Below, one piece after another: positions 1 to 9,099 of a stretch of DNA of 49,881 bases. The notes below the pieces were generated by a model. It made no database searches. It saw nothing but the letters and a program-made list of their open reading frames with translations, and was not told where the DNA came from. The stretch lies in the NCBI GenBank assembly GCA_937881525.1, contig CALGEE010000409.1:1-49881 (forward strand), in the 5' to 3' direction. How positions within the stretch are numbered: position 1 is the stretch's first letter; every line of letters begins with the position of its first letter. Source of the DNA: an uncultured Sphingomonadales bacterium (GTDB taxonomy: Bacteria > Pseudomonadota > Alphaproteobacteria > Sphingomonadales > Sphingomonadaceae). The position numbers were made by a program, and so were the translations under genes.

Positions 1-522
1 GTCACGCGGGTTCATGACGTACAGATCGCTGTCGGTGCCGTTGCGCCGCGTGGAGCTGTACGCAACAAGTTCACCGTCCTGGCTCCAGGCGCTGAATGCA
101 TTGCGGCTTTTCCCATCGGTCAGCAAATCAAGCTTGCCGTCCTTTAGCGCATATAATTGAAAAAACTCACCCCCGCCGACGTCCTTTTGGACGATCAGGA
201 CATCGCCCGTTTTGGGGGCCCACTGGCCGTTGCTCACGGGCTCTGCCTCAAAGCTGATTTGCTTGCGCGCCAGCATCGGACTTGCAACGCGATGTATTTG
301 TGTCGTATTGGCAAAGCGCGTGGCCACCAGCATCGATTTGTCGGTAGAGTGCCAACCAGCAAAACTTGCACTGCGAAATTCCATATAGGGTCGCGTCTGC
401 AAGGGAAGTTCGTCGGGGATGGACGGCAGGCCATCCGCCACCAAGGCCTCCGGCTTTGGCGCATCAGCAAATAGTGGCGTCATCGGTAAGGCGAGTGCCG
501 CAATCAACAGCAGTTTTTTCAT
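1..522 (-). CDS. S9-type peptidase / TolB-like propeller protein, N-terminal part (truncated by window start)
   Basis: The reading frame is open from the ATG at 522 to the window edge (174 codons) and is missing from the ORF track because its stop lies outside. It starts with a signal peptide (MKKLLLIAALALPMTPLFA) followed by a short linker and beta-propeller-like repeats; 'AFSAWSQDGELVAYSS' and 'DSDLYVMNPRD' are typical of the TolB/WD40-like N-terminal domain of exported prolyl-oligopeptidase (S9) family enzymes. The ribosome binding site AAGGGG lies upstream of the ATG. The catalytic alpha/beta-hydrolase half would be outside the window, so peptidase activity is inferred only from family resemblance; a propeller-only protein remains possible. 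It is divergent from the next gene. Confidence 0.75.
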   Translation of the reverse strand, partial: MKKLLLIAALALPMTPLFADAPKPEALVADGLPSIPDELPLQTRPYMEFRSASFAGWHSTDKSMLVATRFANTTQIHRVASPMLARKQISFEAEPVSNGQWAPKTGDVLIVQKDVGGGEFFQLYALKDGKLDLLTDGKSRNAFSAWSQDGELVAYSSTRRNGTDSDLYVMNPRD

Positions 523-685
523 GAGTATCCCCTTCTGTGTTTTGTCAAACGGAAGCTAAAGCAAAGGTCAACGCGCAACAATTGACTTTGTTCCAGCATC
601 GACAAAATGCAGATTATCTTCGACCGGCCATGCCTTGTAGCTGGGCATTAAGAGGCGTATCATGCGCCGACAGGAGAATTTGAAC

Positions 686-1627
686 ATGCGCCGCGTGGCT
701 ATTAGGTTTATTGGCCTCGCATTCGCCTTCCCGGCCATGGCACAGGGCGTTTCGCAAACCGACACCGAGGCCGGGGTGGATGTCGCCCCCATAATCGAGC
801 AGTTCAACATCGACCGCAGCGACCGCATTACGGTTCAAGTCCGCGTCAACGGCAGCGCGCCCGTGCCCTTCATTGTCGATACAGGCGCTGAACGGACCGT
901 CATTGCCAACGACTTTGCGCGCAAACTCGCGCTGGAGGCAGGACCAATACTCACGCTGGCGACCATTTCGGGCCGATATCAGGTCAATAGCTTCTTCATC
1001 GACACCCTCTCGACCGCGTCTGTCAATTTGCAAGGGGTCGAGGCACCTGGTCTCGAACGCGCCAACCTTGGCGCGTTCGGCCTACTGGGCATAGACAGCT
1101 TAGAAGATAGCCGCGTTCATCTCGACTTTACCCACCAGACGATGGACGTTCTGCCCTCCAAAAAGACCCGCTCGAAGACCAAGCTTGAAAACGGGATGAT
1201 TGTTGTGCAGGCTCGGCGCAAGGCAGGCCGAATGATCCTCTCAACTGCCAAGATCGATGGCATCAAGGTCGACATCATATTGGACACAGGCGCGCAAACC
1301 AGCATGGCCAATCTTGCCTTGCGCGACAAATTGCGACGGCGGCACCGCAGCTTTGACTTCATTCCCGTTAAACTGCGGGGTGCCACGGGCACAATCTTAA
1401 ACGGTGACTATACGCAGATCCGCGAGATCGACATCGGTGGCTTAACGATAAACGATATGCCAATTACCTTTGCCGATAACTACGCCTTTGCCGCATTGAA
1501 TTTGCAAGATCGCCCCGCGATACTGCTTGGCATGGACGCGTTGAATTTGTTTGACCGTGTGCTCATCGATTTCAGCAATCGCCGTGTTGGCTTTGATTTA
1601 CCAAAGCGCGTGGCACAGGCGCCATAA
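686..1627 (+). CDS. exported retropepsin-like aspartic protease with two tandem catalytic-type domains
   Basis: This 313-residue protein begins with a signal-like segment ending near 'FAFPAMAQ'. It holds two similar halves: the first has the aspartic protease signature FIVDTGAERTVIA (Asp about 65) and a later GLLGIDSL...HLDF motif; the second has IILDTGAQTSMAN (Asp about 200) and ILLGMDAL...LIDF. These are hallmarks of the retropepsin-like Asp protease families found in bacteria, here duplicated in one chain so that a pepsin-like pseudo-dimer could form intramolecularly. I chose the ATG at 686 rather than 662 because AGGAG at 672-676 is well spaced for it. Secretion to the periplasm is inferred. 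The substrate is unknown, and neighbouring genes give no hint. Confidence 0.82.
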   Translation: MRRVAIRFIGLAFAFPAMAQGVSQTDTEAGVDVAPIIEQFNIDRSDRITVQVRVNGSAPVPFIVDTGAERTVIANDFARKLALEAGPILTLATISGRYQVNSFFIDTLSTASVNLQGVEAPGLERANLGAFGLLGIDSLEDSRVHLDFTHQTMDVLPSKKTRSKTKLENGMIVVQARRKAGRMILSTAKIDGIKVDIILDTGAQTSMANLALRDKLRRRHRSFDFIPVKLRGATGTILNGDYTQIREIDIGGLTINDMPITFADNYAFAALNLQDRPAILLGMDALNLFDRVLIDFSNRRVGFDLPKRVAQAP

Positions 1628-1682
1628 GGATTTGCGCACATCCGCTTGCAGTCGCGGATGACAATCCGCATAGCCACTGGCA

Positions 1683-2378
1683 ATGGCGCATGGCTTCGAA
1701 TTTGGTGGGCAGCAATTTGAGGTGGCTGGTGAGGCTGCCTTATATTGGCGGGCGCAAAATGCGTTATTGGTGTCTGATCTGCATTTGGAGAAGGCCAGCG
1801 CCTTTGCCTTATATGGCCAGATGTTGCCGCCTTATGATAGCGTTTCGACGCTTGAGGACATATCGGCGCTGTGCGGGACATATCGACCCGCCAAAATCAT
1901 TTCGCTCGGCGACAATTTTCACGATGACGATGGCGAACACCGACTCGCAGAACCCGCAGCAGCATTGCTGGTCGATTTGGCCCGCGAGACCGAATGGATT
2001 TGGATTACCGGAAACCATGACCGCGCGGTGTCGGCTATTTGGGGAGGCAGGGCGTTTAATGAATTGGCGCTATCCGGCATTACGCTTCGACATGAGGCAC
2101 AAGGCGCTGATCCCAAGCCAGAGATTTCAGGACATTTCCATCCCAAATTCCGGCAAGTGTTGCGCGGGCGGATGGTAAAAAGGCGCTGCTTTGTTGTAAC
2201 CCCGCGCAAATTGATCATGCCCGCGTTCGGCGCGCTGACCGGCGGGCTGGATGTTCAGGACCCCGCGATATTGGAAGCGTGCGACCTTGCGGACGGCGAA
2301 TTAGTCGAGGCTGTTGTTGCCACCCAAGCAGGCTTCGCCCGCTTTGCCTTAAACGGCGCTGGTGCGTTCACCAAATAA
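1683..2378 (+). CDS. pdeM: PdeM-like metallophosphoesterase (ligase-associated DNA damage response endonuclease family)
   Basis: The 231-residue protein carries the calcineurin-like phosphoesterase motif set in order: SDLHLEK, GDNFHD, GNHDR and GHFHPK, which supply the dinuclear metal ligands. Overall sequence and length fit the family named PdeM, often found beside an ATP-dependent DNA ligase, a Lhr-type helicase and an exonuclease. Those partners are not in this window, so the DNA-repair role is from family knowledge only. The 3' end overlaps the convergent yggS gene by 30 bases. Start is the ORF-track ATG; no strong ribosome binding site is visible and a downstream start cannot be excluded. 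Confidence 0.83.
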   Translation: MAHGFEFGGQQFEVAGEAALYWRAQNALLVSDLHLEKASAFALYGQMLPPYDSVSTLEDISALCGTYRPAKIISLGDNFHDDDGEHRLAEPAAALLVDLARETEWIWITGNHDRAVSAIWGGRAFNELALSGITLRHEAQGADPKPEISGHFHPKFRQVLRGRMVKRRCFVVTPRKLIMPAFGALTGGLDVQDPAILEACDLADGELVEAVVATQAGFARFALNGAGAFTK

Positions 2379-3035
2379 CGCAGTGCCAACGCGGATATGT
2401 GTTGCGCCTAGCATGATTGCCGTTTCGAAATCATCCGACATGCCCATGCTCAGTTGCGGCAAGCCAAAGCGAGCGGACAATTCCGCCAACAATGCAAAGA
2501 AAGGCGCGGCCTCAACATCGGCGGGCGGAATGCACATAAGCCCTGCAACGGGAATATCGCTTTCCTGCGCGGCCTTCAGCAAGTCAGGAAGCTCCGCCAC
2601 CGAACAACCGCCCTTTTGCACCTCAGCGCCGATGTTGACTTGAATGAAGCATGGCACTGCGCGCTGTAGTTTTTGCATCGCCTTGCCAAGCGCAATGACC
2701 AGCGACAGCCGATCGACCGAATGGATCACATCAAATAATGCAACCGCCTCCTCGGCCTTGTTGGATTGGAGTTGACCAATAAGGTGCAGTTGGATGCCTG
2801 AATGCTGTTCTTTGAGCGCAGGCCATTTTTGCGCAGCCTCCTGAACGCGGTTTTCACCGAACAGCATTTGGCCTTGAAGAATGAGCGGCACGATATCTTC
2901 TACCGACCGCGTTTTCGATACCGCGATGAGGTGAATGTCCTCGGACGGACGGCGCGCCAGCTTTGTAGCGGCCGCCATGCATGCACGGATGGCCGTCAAA
3001 CGGTCGGCGGATTTTTCTGGTGTCGCTTCCTGCAT
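2349..3035 (-). CDS. YggS family PLP-binding protein (PLP homeostasis protein)
   Basis: This 228-residue protein belongs to the YggS/PROSC family of fold-III PLP carriers. The PLP lysine sits in IAVSKTRSVEDI; GENRVQEA, HLIGQLQSNK, SMGMSDDFETAI and RVGTALFGER are the other family blocks, in order. The family has no known enzymatic reaction and is thought to buffer free pyridoxal phosphate and affect amino-acid pools. Length is usual. It is transcribed divergently from the thiE-like gene across a gap of about 23 bases and ends inside the 3' end of pdeM, so both transcripts are antisense over 30 bases. Confidence 0.92.
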   Translation of the reverse strand: MQEATPEKSADRLTAIRACMAAATKLARRPSEDIHLIAVSKTRSVEDIVPLILQGQMLFGENRVQEAAQKWPALKEQHSGIQLHLIGQLQSNKAEEAVALFDVIHSVDRLSLVIALGKAMQKLQRAVPCFIQVNIGAEVQKGGCSVAELPDLLKAAQESDIPVAGLMCIPPADVEAAPFFALLAELSARFGLPQLSMGMSDDFETAIMLGATHIRVGTALFGERTSAV

Positions 3036-3058
3036 ACCGCATCGCTATAGGCAAATGC

Positions 3059-3607
3059 ATGCAACGAAGCCACCCCCTGCCAAAAATCTGGCTGATGACC
3101 GATGCGCGTTTTGGTGATGACCAACTGCGGGCTATTCAGCAACTACCTGCGCGATCAGGTGTGGTTTTCCGCCATTATGAGTTGGCTACTCAGCAACGTC
3201 GCGCATTGTTCGCCCAAGTGCTGCGCATTTGTCGGCGGCGTGGGCATATCGTGCTGCTGGCGGGTGATGCGCGAACCGCTTTACGCTGGCATGCAGACGG
3301 CTTTCATCAACGCAGCCGTGGTCAACCGAAGTTGCTCCACAGCGCCCCTGTCCACAATACGCGGGAAATCGCAGACGTAAAGCGATGCAGCCCCGACCTC
3401 TTATTTCTCTCCCCACTTTTTGCTACCGACAGCCATCCGGGCGCACGTCCGCTCGGTCCCTTAATGTTTCAGCGGCTCGCAAAATTGGCCAAACCAAAGC
3501 GCGTCATCGCCTTAGGCGGCATGAGCCGTCAGAGCGCAGTTATGCTAGGGCCACGGACGATCCATGGCTGGGCAGCGATTGATGCTTTCAGGAAAAAGAC
3601 CGCTTAG
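3059..3607 (+). CDS. divergent thiamine phosphate synthase-like (ThiE/TenI) protein
   Basis: About 182 residues if the start is the ATG at 3059 (MQRSHPLPKIWLMTDARFG); the ORF track extends to 2981, but that would run into the divergent yggS start region. The line 'IWLMTDARF', the central 'HADGFHQRS', 'DLLFLSPLFATDSHPGARPLGP' and 'VIALGGM' follow the layout of TMP-synthase/TenI TIM barrels. However, the usual HLGQ-x-D phosphate/metal block and the GPxFxTxTK block are altered, so catalytic competence is doubtful. It may be a paralogue with another role. No other thiamine gene lies nearby. The 3' end overlaps the convergent next gene by four bases. Confidence 0.7.
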   Translation: MQRSHPLPKIWLMTDARFGDDQLRAIQQLPARSGVVFRHYELATQQRRALFAQVLRICRRRGHIVLLAGDARTALRWHADGFHQRSRGQPKLLHSAPVHNTREIADVKRCSPDLLFLSPLFATDSHPGARPLGPLMFQRLAKLAKPKRVIALGGMSRQSAVMLGPRTIHGWAAIDAFRKKTA

Positions 3608-4359
3608 AAGCGGATTTTGGTTCCGACGTAGACAGCTTCGCTGTCCTTCCGGTTGTCCGCCAACGGAATGACCCGGTCATTTTCGCTGGCATAACGAACA
3701 CCGGCGGTAACGTCGATTTTACGGCTGATTGAAAAGCTGCCGCCGACAACAAGCTTATAATCCCCCGATGCTGCGCTGCCACGTGCGGGCGGCGCCATCT
3801 CTTTGCTTTGGCCCAATTCTATATTTGTTCTGAACTTGCTGGGCTTCTGTGCAGACTCGTCAAGCCGGAAGCCGCCCTTGCCCACGTCGCTCAAAGGTGC
3901 CCTTGCTGCGCGTGCCTGGGCCTTCAGCAATGTAAAATCTTGCCAGCCCTTGGAAGCGCTCAACCGATAATCGACCGCCGCAAGCCGAACGCCTTTGCCG
4001 CCGCCAACCTCATTAGATGCAATGACATTACGGATAGAAACCGCGCCGGCGGTGAGGCGCGAGTTAACACGCGCCGCCACTGTAATCGTGCGATTATGGC
4101 CTTCACCGACGCTAGCTGGCGTGAATGGAAAGAGGGCATTGGCCGCATATTGTGCCGCTGACAATTTCTGCGCCAAAACACTATCGCCACCTGCAGGCGT
4201 AAACATGGCAATCCAATGTGCACCGGACTTATGCTCGTCGCCCGATGCCTTCGCCGCAAATGCAGGAGCGACCAGCGGAGAAACAGCAAGCGAACTCAAT
4301 GCAAGCAAGGCTGCTGCAATGGTGGCGTATTGCCGCGTATGTCCGCGCTTGTCGACCAT
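3604..4359 (-). CDS. exported protein of unknown function, possible outer-membrane beta-strand C-terminus
   Basis: I do not recognise a family. From the ATG at 4359 the 251-residue product has a clear signal peptide (a hydrophobic run 'IAAALLALSSLAVSPL' ending 'APAFAAKA'). The mature part is polar, with alternating beta-like segments toward the end ('DYKLVVGGSFSISRKI', 'DVTAGVRYASEND') and a terminal phenylalanine in 'YVGTKIRF'. That ending resembles the C-terminal signature strand of outer-membrane beta-barrels, although the protein is small and the middle is not barrel-like. The longer ORF start at 4419 would put 20 charged residues before the signal peptide, so I prefer 4359. It could be a periplasmic or outer-membrane-associated protein. 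Confidence 0.6.
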   Translation of the reverse strand: MVDKRGHTRQYATIAAALLALSSLAVSPLVAPAFAAKASGDEHKSGAHWIAMFTPAGGDSVLAQKLSAAQYAANALFPFTPASVGEGHNRTITVAARVNSRLTAGAVSIRNVIASNEVGGGKGVRLAAVDYRLSASKGWQDFTLLKAQARAARAPLSDVGKGGFRLDESAQKPSKFRTNIELGQSKEMAPPARGSAASGDYKLVVGGSFSISRKIDVTAGVRYASENDRVIPLADNRKDSEAVYVGTKIRF

Positions 4360-4606
4360 GGCTGTTTTCGTCGAGTCCTTTTTATTGCAACATCTATACG
4401 CTGCATTTTTAGGATTCAAAAGAGGCGTAAAGATAAAATGATCCCATTAACGCGATTTATCTCGACATGTTGCATGATGTCCACAATCCCCACCGTATCA
4501 AAGCTTAGCCTGAGATGAATTGCCCAACGTTCAGCAACCAGAAAGCTTGCCCCCGGCAGCAAGCCACTATAGAGGTTTCTTATATTTCATTGTTCGAGGA
4601 CATTTT

Positions 4607-5050
4607 ATGCGCACCGCCCGCCTAGCACTCATCGTTGCGACCGGCAGCTTATTAAGCTCGGGACTGCTTTCAGGCTGTGGCGGCCGGGAACGTCCAAAGG
4701 CTGACCTGGCTGCAAGCCAAGTCACAACCATCGGCGTAAACAGCTATTTATGGCGGGCATCACTTGATGCGTTGTCATTCATGCCACTGGTGCAGACCGA
4801 CTCAGCCGGCGGAGTCATTGTGACCGACTGGTATGTAAACCCGCAAAGCCCTGCAGAGCGTGTGAAACTTACCATTTCAATCCTTGATCAGGATCTGCGC
4901 GCCGACGCCCTGCGCGTTGCCGGTAGCCGTGAAGTCTCGCAAAACGGCCAATGGGTTGCAGCGCCACTGCGTGCCGCAACCGTTCAGAAGCTTGAAGCCG
5001 TTATCCTCACCAAGGCACGTGACCTTCGTCGGTCGTCCATCACCGGGTAA
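4607..5050 (+). CDS. DUF3576 domain-containing lipoprotein
   Basis: The 147-residue product starts [13 protein letters not shown] and has a lipoprotein signal peptide with the lipobox LLSGCGG (Cys about 24). The body '[18 protein letters not shown]'-like segment (here [19 protein letters not shown]) and '[17 protein letters not shown]' match the alphaproteobacterial DUF3576 family, whose function is unknown. The ATG at 4607 is preceded by GAGGAC and gives a proper signal peptide; the longer ORF start at 4520 does not. It ends six bases before leuS and probably leads the leuS-lptE-holA operon. Location is inferred to be the outer or inner membrane, facing the periplasm. Confidence 0.85.
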   Translation: MRTARLALIVATGSLLSSGLLSGCGGRERPKADLAASQVTTIGVNSYLWRASLDALSFMPLVQTDSAGGVIVTDWYVNPQSPAERVKLTISILDQDLRADALRVAGSREVSQNGQWVAAPLRAATVQKLEAVILTKARDLRRSSITG

Positions 5051-5055
5051 TATCC

Positions 5056-7581
5056 ATGTCCAATGTAGAGCGTTTTAACCCGCACGTTGCCGACGCGCGG
5101 TGGCAAAATATTTGGGAAGAACGCAGCAGCTTCGTCGCGGATGACAATTCGTCCAAGCCCCGCGCCTATGTCTTGGAAATGTTCCCCTATCCGTCGGGCC
5201 GCATCCACATTGGCCATGTTCGCAACTACACGATGGGTGACGTTTTGGCGCGGTACAAGCGGATGACCGGACATGAGGTGCTTCACCCCATGGGTTGGGA
5301 TGCCTTTGGCATGCCCGCCGAAAACGCCGCGATGGAAAAGAATGTTCACCCCGGCGGCTGGACGCGCGATAACATTGCCAACATGAAAGCGCAGTTGAAG
5401 CGGCTTGGCTTTGCCATTGACTGGACGCGCGAACTCGCCACATGCGAGCCGGAATATTATGGCCATGAACAGGCCTTGTTCCTGAAGCTTTATGCCGCTG
5501 GCCTTGCGTACCGCAAGGAGTCCGCAGTGAACTGGGACCCTGTTGACATGACTGTGCTCGCCAATGAGCAGGTCATTGATGGCAAGGGTTGGCGATCAGG
5601 CGCGCCCGTTGAGCGGCGCAAATTAAGCCAATGGTTTCTGAAAATCACGGACTTTGCCGATGAATTGCTCACAGGGCTTGAGACCTTGGACAAGTGGCCC
5701 GACAAAGTGCGGCTAATGCAGGAAAACTGGATCGGCAAATCGCAAGGGTTGAAATGCACTTTTCGTTTTCCCGGTGGGACTGACGGCATCGACGTATTTA
5801 CGACGCGCCCCGATACGATGTTCGGCGCAAGCTTTGTCGCAATCGCCGCGGACCATCCGGTCGCACAAAAGTTGGCAGCCAATGCGCCCGATTTGCAGGC
5901 CTTTGTTGAAGAGTGCCGCAAAGGCGGCACGACTGCTGCCGACATTGAAACTGCCGAAAAGCGCGGTTTCAATACCGGGCTGACGGTGGAACACCCGCTT
6001 GATGCCAACTGGCATTTGCCTGTCTATGTCGCCAATTTCGTGTTGATGGATTATGGCACGGGCGCCGTCTTTGGCTGCCCGGCGCATGACCAGCGTGACC
6101 TTGATTTTGCCCGCAAATATCATTTGGCTGTCACGCGCGTTGTTGCTGATGGCGATTTGACCGACAGTGCATTTGACGGAGATGTCGCTTTCACTGGCCC
6201 CGGCACGATCGTGAATTCACATTGGATGAATGGCATGACCATTGGCCAAGCGAAAGCCAATGTGATCGCGCGTGCGCAGGCCGAAGGCTGGGGTAGTGGG
6301 CAGACGCAATATCGCCTGCGCGACTGGGGTGTTTCACGGCAGCGTTATTGGGGCACGCCAATCCCCATCATCCATTGTCAGACATGCGGCGCGGTCCCGG
6401 TGCCCGACGATCAATTGCCGGTAAAATTGCCCGAAGATGTCAGTTTCGACATCCCCGGAAACCCGCTTGATCGGCACCCGACGTTCAGCAAGGCCGATTG
6501 CCCGCTGTGCCACCAGCCCGCGCGCCGCGAAACCGATACGCTGGATACCTTCGTTGATTCCAGCTGGTACTTCATCCGCTTTGCAAGCCAACCGCATGAC
6601 AAGCCATTTGATCGTACGATCGCGGAAAAGTGGCTGCCGGTTGACCAATATATTGGCGGCGTTGAACATGCGATTTTGCATTTGCTCTATGCCCGCTTCT
6701 GGACACGCGCATTAAGCCATATCGGCCTGATTGATGTGAAAGAGCCGTTCGCGTCTTTGTTCACGCAAGGCATGGTCACGCACCAAACCTATCAAGACGC
6801 AAAGGGCACATGGCTGAGCCCCGACCAAGTGCGCCGCGAAGGCGACATATGGACAATTATCGACAGCGGTGCGCCCGCAGTTGCAGGCCGCATCGAAAAG
6901 ATGTCCAAGTCCAAAAAGAATGTCGTCGATCCCGATGACATTGTTGACCAATATGGCGCAGATGCCGTGCGCTGGTTCACGCTGTCCGACAGCCCGCCCG
7001 AACGCGATCTGGAATGGTCAGAAGCGGGCATTGAGGGTTGCTGGCGCTTTGTACAGCGCTTGTGGCGCCTGACATTGCAAGTGAGCGGTGCAGAAGGCTC
7101 TGACAAGGCGCTGGACCGCAAAACCCATCAGGTCATTGCTGGCGTTGGCGTCGATATCGAGGCGCTTGCCTTCAACAAAGCTGTTGCCAAGATTTACGAC
7201 CTCGCCAACGCCATCGAAAAGGCCGCGCCATCGGCAAGTCGCGATGCTGCAATCCGGACAATCGTCCTGCTGTCATCACCCATGGTGCCCCATTTAGCCG
7301 AGGAAGCTTGGGCCGTGCTTGGTGCGCCATTTGGCGGCGGACTTATCGCCGACGCAGCATGGCCCGCGGTCGACCCCACATTTCTTGAAAAAGATGAAGT
7401 GACCATAGCCATTCAGGTCAGGGGCAAGTTGCGCGACACACTGACGGTCGCCAAGGGCCTGCCACAAGCCGAGATTGAGGTGCTTGCGCTTGCAAGCCAA
7501 AAGGTTCAGAACGCGATTGACGGCGCGGACATCAAGAAGACCATCGTCGTACCCGACAGGTTGGTCAATATCGTCCTATGA
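5056..7581 (+). CDS. leuS: leucine--tRNA ligase
   Basis: This class I aminoacyl-tRNA synthetase of 841 residues charges tRNA-Leu with leucine in the cytoplasm. The HIGH signature is in [14 protein letters not shown] near residue 45, and the KMSKS loop is in [11 protein letters not shown] near residue 615. The inserted CP1 editing domain is present ([13 protein letters not shown], and [15 protein letters not shown]), so mischarged tRNA can be hydrolysed. The C-terminal anticodon-binding region ends with '[13 protein letters not shown]', typical for bacterial LeuRS. Length is slightly below the usual 860 residues. Its stop overlaps the lptE start by four bases (ATGA), suggesting translational coupling. 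Confidence 0.98.
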   Translation: MSNVERFNPHVADARWQNIWEERSSFVADDNSSKPRAYVLEMFPYPSGRIHIGHVRNYTMGDVLARYKRMTGHEVLHPMGWDAFGMPAENAAMEKNVHPGGWTRDNIANMKAQLKRLGFAIDWTRELATCEPEYYGHEQALFLKLYAAGLAYRKESAVNWDPVDMTVLANEQVIDGKGWRSGAPVERRKLSQWFLKITDFADELLTGLETLDKWPDKVRLMQENWIGKSQGLKCTFRFPGGTDGIDVFTTRPDTMFGASFVAIAADHPVAQKLAANAPDLQAFVEECRKGGTTAADIETAEKRGFNTGLTVEHPLDANWHLPVYVANFVLMDYGTGAVFGCPAHDQRDLDFARKYHLAVTRVVADGDLTDSAFDGDVAFTGPGTIVNSHWMNGMTIGQAKANVIARAQAEGWGSGQTQYRLRDWGVSRQRYWGTPIPIIHCQTCGAVPVPDDQLPVKLPEDVSFDIPGNPLDRHPTFSKADCPLCHQPARRETDTLDTFVDSSWYFIRFASQPHDKPFDRTIAEKWLPVDQYIGGVEHAILHLLYARFWTRALSHIGLIDVKEPFASLFTQGMVTHQTYQDAKGTWLSPDQVRREGDIWTIIDSGAPAVAGRIEKMSKSKKNVVDPDDIVDQYGADAVRWFTLSDSPPERDLEWSEAGIEGCWRFVQRLWRLTLQVSGAEGSDKALDRKTHQVIAGVGVDIEALAFNKAVAKIYDLANAIEKAAPSASRDAAIRTIVLLSSPMVPHLAEEAWAVLGAPFGGGLIADAAWPAVDPTFLEKDEVTIAIQVRGKLRDTLTVAKGLPQAEIEVLALASQKVQNAIDGADIKKTIVVPDRLVNIVL

Positions 7582-8066
7582 ACCGTTACATCGCCCCAAT
7601 CCTTCTCGTAATGATGCTGCCCGCATGCGGTCTGCAGCCGTTATATAGCGGCGGATCAAAAGGCGCGGTTGCAGCCACGCTCGGAACAATTAGCGTCGTC
7701 GCCATTGAGGGTAGAAACGGATGGTTGATGCGCAATGCATTGAACGATCGGTTGGGGACCCAAAACAATGTTTCTACGCAATTCCGGTTGGTCGTGACGC
7801 TCGATGACCGGATCTCAGGTTTTGGCGTGCGCGCCGATGATACCGTCACCCGTGAACGGCGGACATTGCGTGCGCGATATCAACTTATCTCCAAGGCCAC
7901 TGGCGAAACGGTTCTGGATGCGACCGCCGGGTCCGATGCTGGTATCGACGTTGTAAGCTCAGAATATGCGACAATTACCAGCGAAAACAGCGCGCTCGAG
8001 AATCTCACGCAAAAGGTGGCGGACCAGATTGTAACGCGGCTTTCTATTTACGCTCGCGGCGAATGA
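7578..8066 (+). CDS. lptE: LPS assembly lipoprotein LptE
   Basis: A 162-residue lipoprotein with the lipobox [14 protein letters not shown]; the CGLQPLYS sequence after the acylated Cys is characteristic of alphaproteobacterial LptE. LptE plugs the LptD barrel and helps insert lipopolysaccharide into the outer membrane. The central 'LRARYQL' and '[15 protein letters not shown]' blocks and the leuS-lptE-holA order, common in Gram-negative bacteria, support the call. It overlaps leuS upstream and holA downstream by four bases each, so the three are surely co-transcribed. Sequence conservation in this family is weak, so the identification leans on the N-terminus and the gene order. Confidence 0.92.
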   Translation: MNRYIAPILLVMMLPACGLQPLYSGGSKGAVAATLGTISVVAIEGRNGWLMRNALNDRLGTQNNVSTQFRLVVTLDDRISGFGVRADDTVTRERRTLRARYQLISKATGETVLDATAGSDAGIDVVSSEYATITSENSALENLTQKVADQIVTRLSIYARGE

Positions 8067-9085
8067 GTAGCGCAAAAGAACGCAGCTTCATTAGCGCAAT
8101 TGGCGCACGTCCGGACGTCCGGATGTTTTTCATCTTCGGTCAGGATGAATCCGCTGTTGCCGACATTGCATCACAAATGACAGCTCTGCTGGTCGGGTCA
8201 GAGCGCGTCGACATTGACAGCGACCGCATTCGCAATGACCCCGCCTTATTGGCGGACGAGGCATCTGCGCTCTCTTTATTTGGTGATAAAAGACACATCC
8301 GCCTTAATTTCCGGCGCGAAGAAGGGTTGGCAGCGGTTGAGAATTTGCTGGCGCTTGAAGGCGATGCGAATCCGGTGATTGCCACAGCCGGAAACCTGAC
8401 CAAGGCCAGCAAATTGCGCAAGCTATTGGAGGCGCATCCCCGGGCGATGGCGTTCATCTGCTATTTACCGGAAGAGGGCGACGCGGCGGCGGCCGTGATG
8501 GCCTATGCTGCAACAACAGGCCTAAAAATCGAGAGGCCGCTGGCCGCTCGTATTGCGGGTTACACAGGGCAAGATCGCAAGCTAGCAAAGGCCGAAATTG
8601 AAAAGCTGGCATTATATTATGACGCGTCGCCCCAGCGCCCGGCAACTGTAGAGGTGCCTGTATTTGAGGCATTGTCGGCCGAAACCGGCGAGGAAAATGT
8701 CTATAGTCTCGTGCATGTCGTCATGGGTGGTGACTTGCGGGGTACGGGTCGCGAACTGATCGCCGCGCGCGACATGGGCGTTGATGCCATCCGCATCATT
8801 CGTGCAATGCAACGTCGGGTGACAATGCTCGCCGCGATGCGTACGAAGGTAGACAATGGGGCCAATCCAGGTGCCGTCGTGAAGGCAACGCGGTCCATTT
8901 TCTGGAAAGACGCCGACAATTATGCACCGCAGCTAGGCAGATGGCCGTCAACAAGGCTTGCGGGGCTTAATGCCCATTTGCTTGAGGTTGAGGCAAAGCT
9001 GATGCAGGTGCGCGATGGCCTTGCCGTGACCATATTGGAGGAGGAGCTGGTGCGCATCGCGCGTGCAGCGGCCCGGCGCGGCTAA
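8063..9085 (+). CDS. holA: DNA polymerase III subunit delta
   Basis: A 340-residue protein matching HolA, the delta subunit of the clamp-loader complex that opens the beta clamp during replication. The N-terminal block 'VRMFFIFGQDESAVADIA' corresponds to the family's degenerate nucleotide-binding-like domain (delta has no working Walker A). 'LSLFGDKRHIRLNF', 'TGQDRKLAKAEIEKLALY' and the helical C-terminal collar ('AINHLLEVEAKL'-like, here NAHLLEVEAKLMQVR) follow in order. Length is typical. It starts inside the lptE stop (ATGA) and closes the leuS operon. About 127 bases then separate it from msrB. Confidence 0.93.
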   Translation: MSSAKERSFISAIGARPDVRMFFIFGQDESAVADIASQMTALLVGSERVDIDSDRIRNDPALLADEASALSLFGDKRHIRLNFRREEGLAAVENLLALEGDANPVIATAGNLTKASKLRKLLEAHPRAMAFICYLPEEGDAAAAVMAYAATTGLKIERPLAARIAGYTGQDRKLAKAEIEKLALYYDASPQRPATVEVPVFEALSAETGEENVYSLVHVVMGGDLRGTGRELIAARDMGVDAIRIIRAMQRRVTMLAAMRTKVDNGANPGAVVKATRSIFWKDADNYAPQLGRWPSTRLAGLNAHLLEVEAKLMQVRDGLAVTILEEELVRIARAAARRG

Positions 9086-9099
9086 AATCCAGCTTAGTG

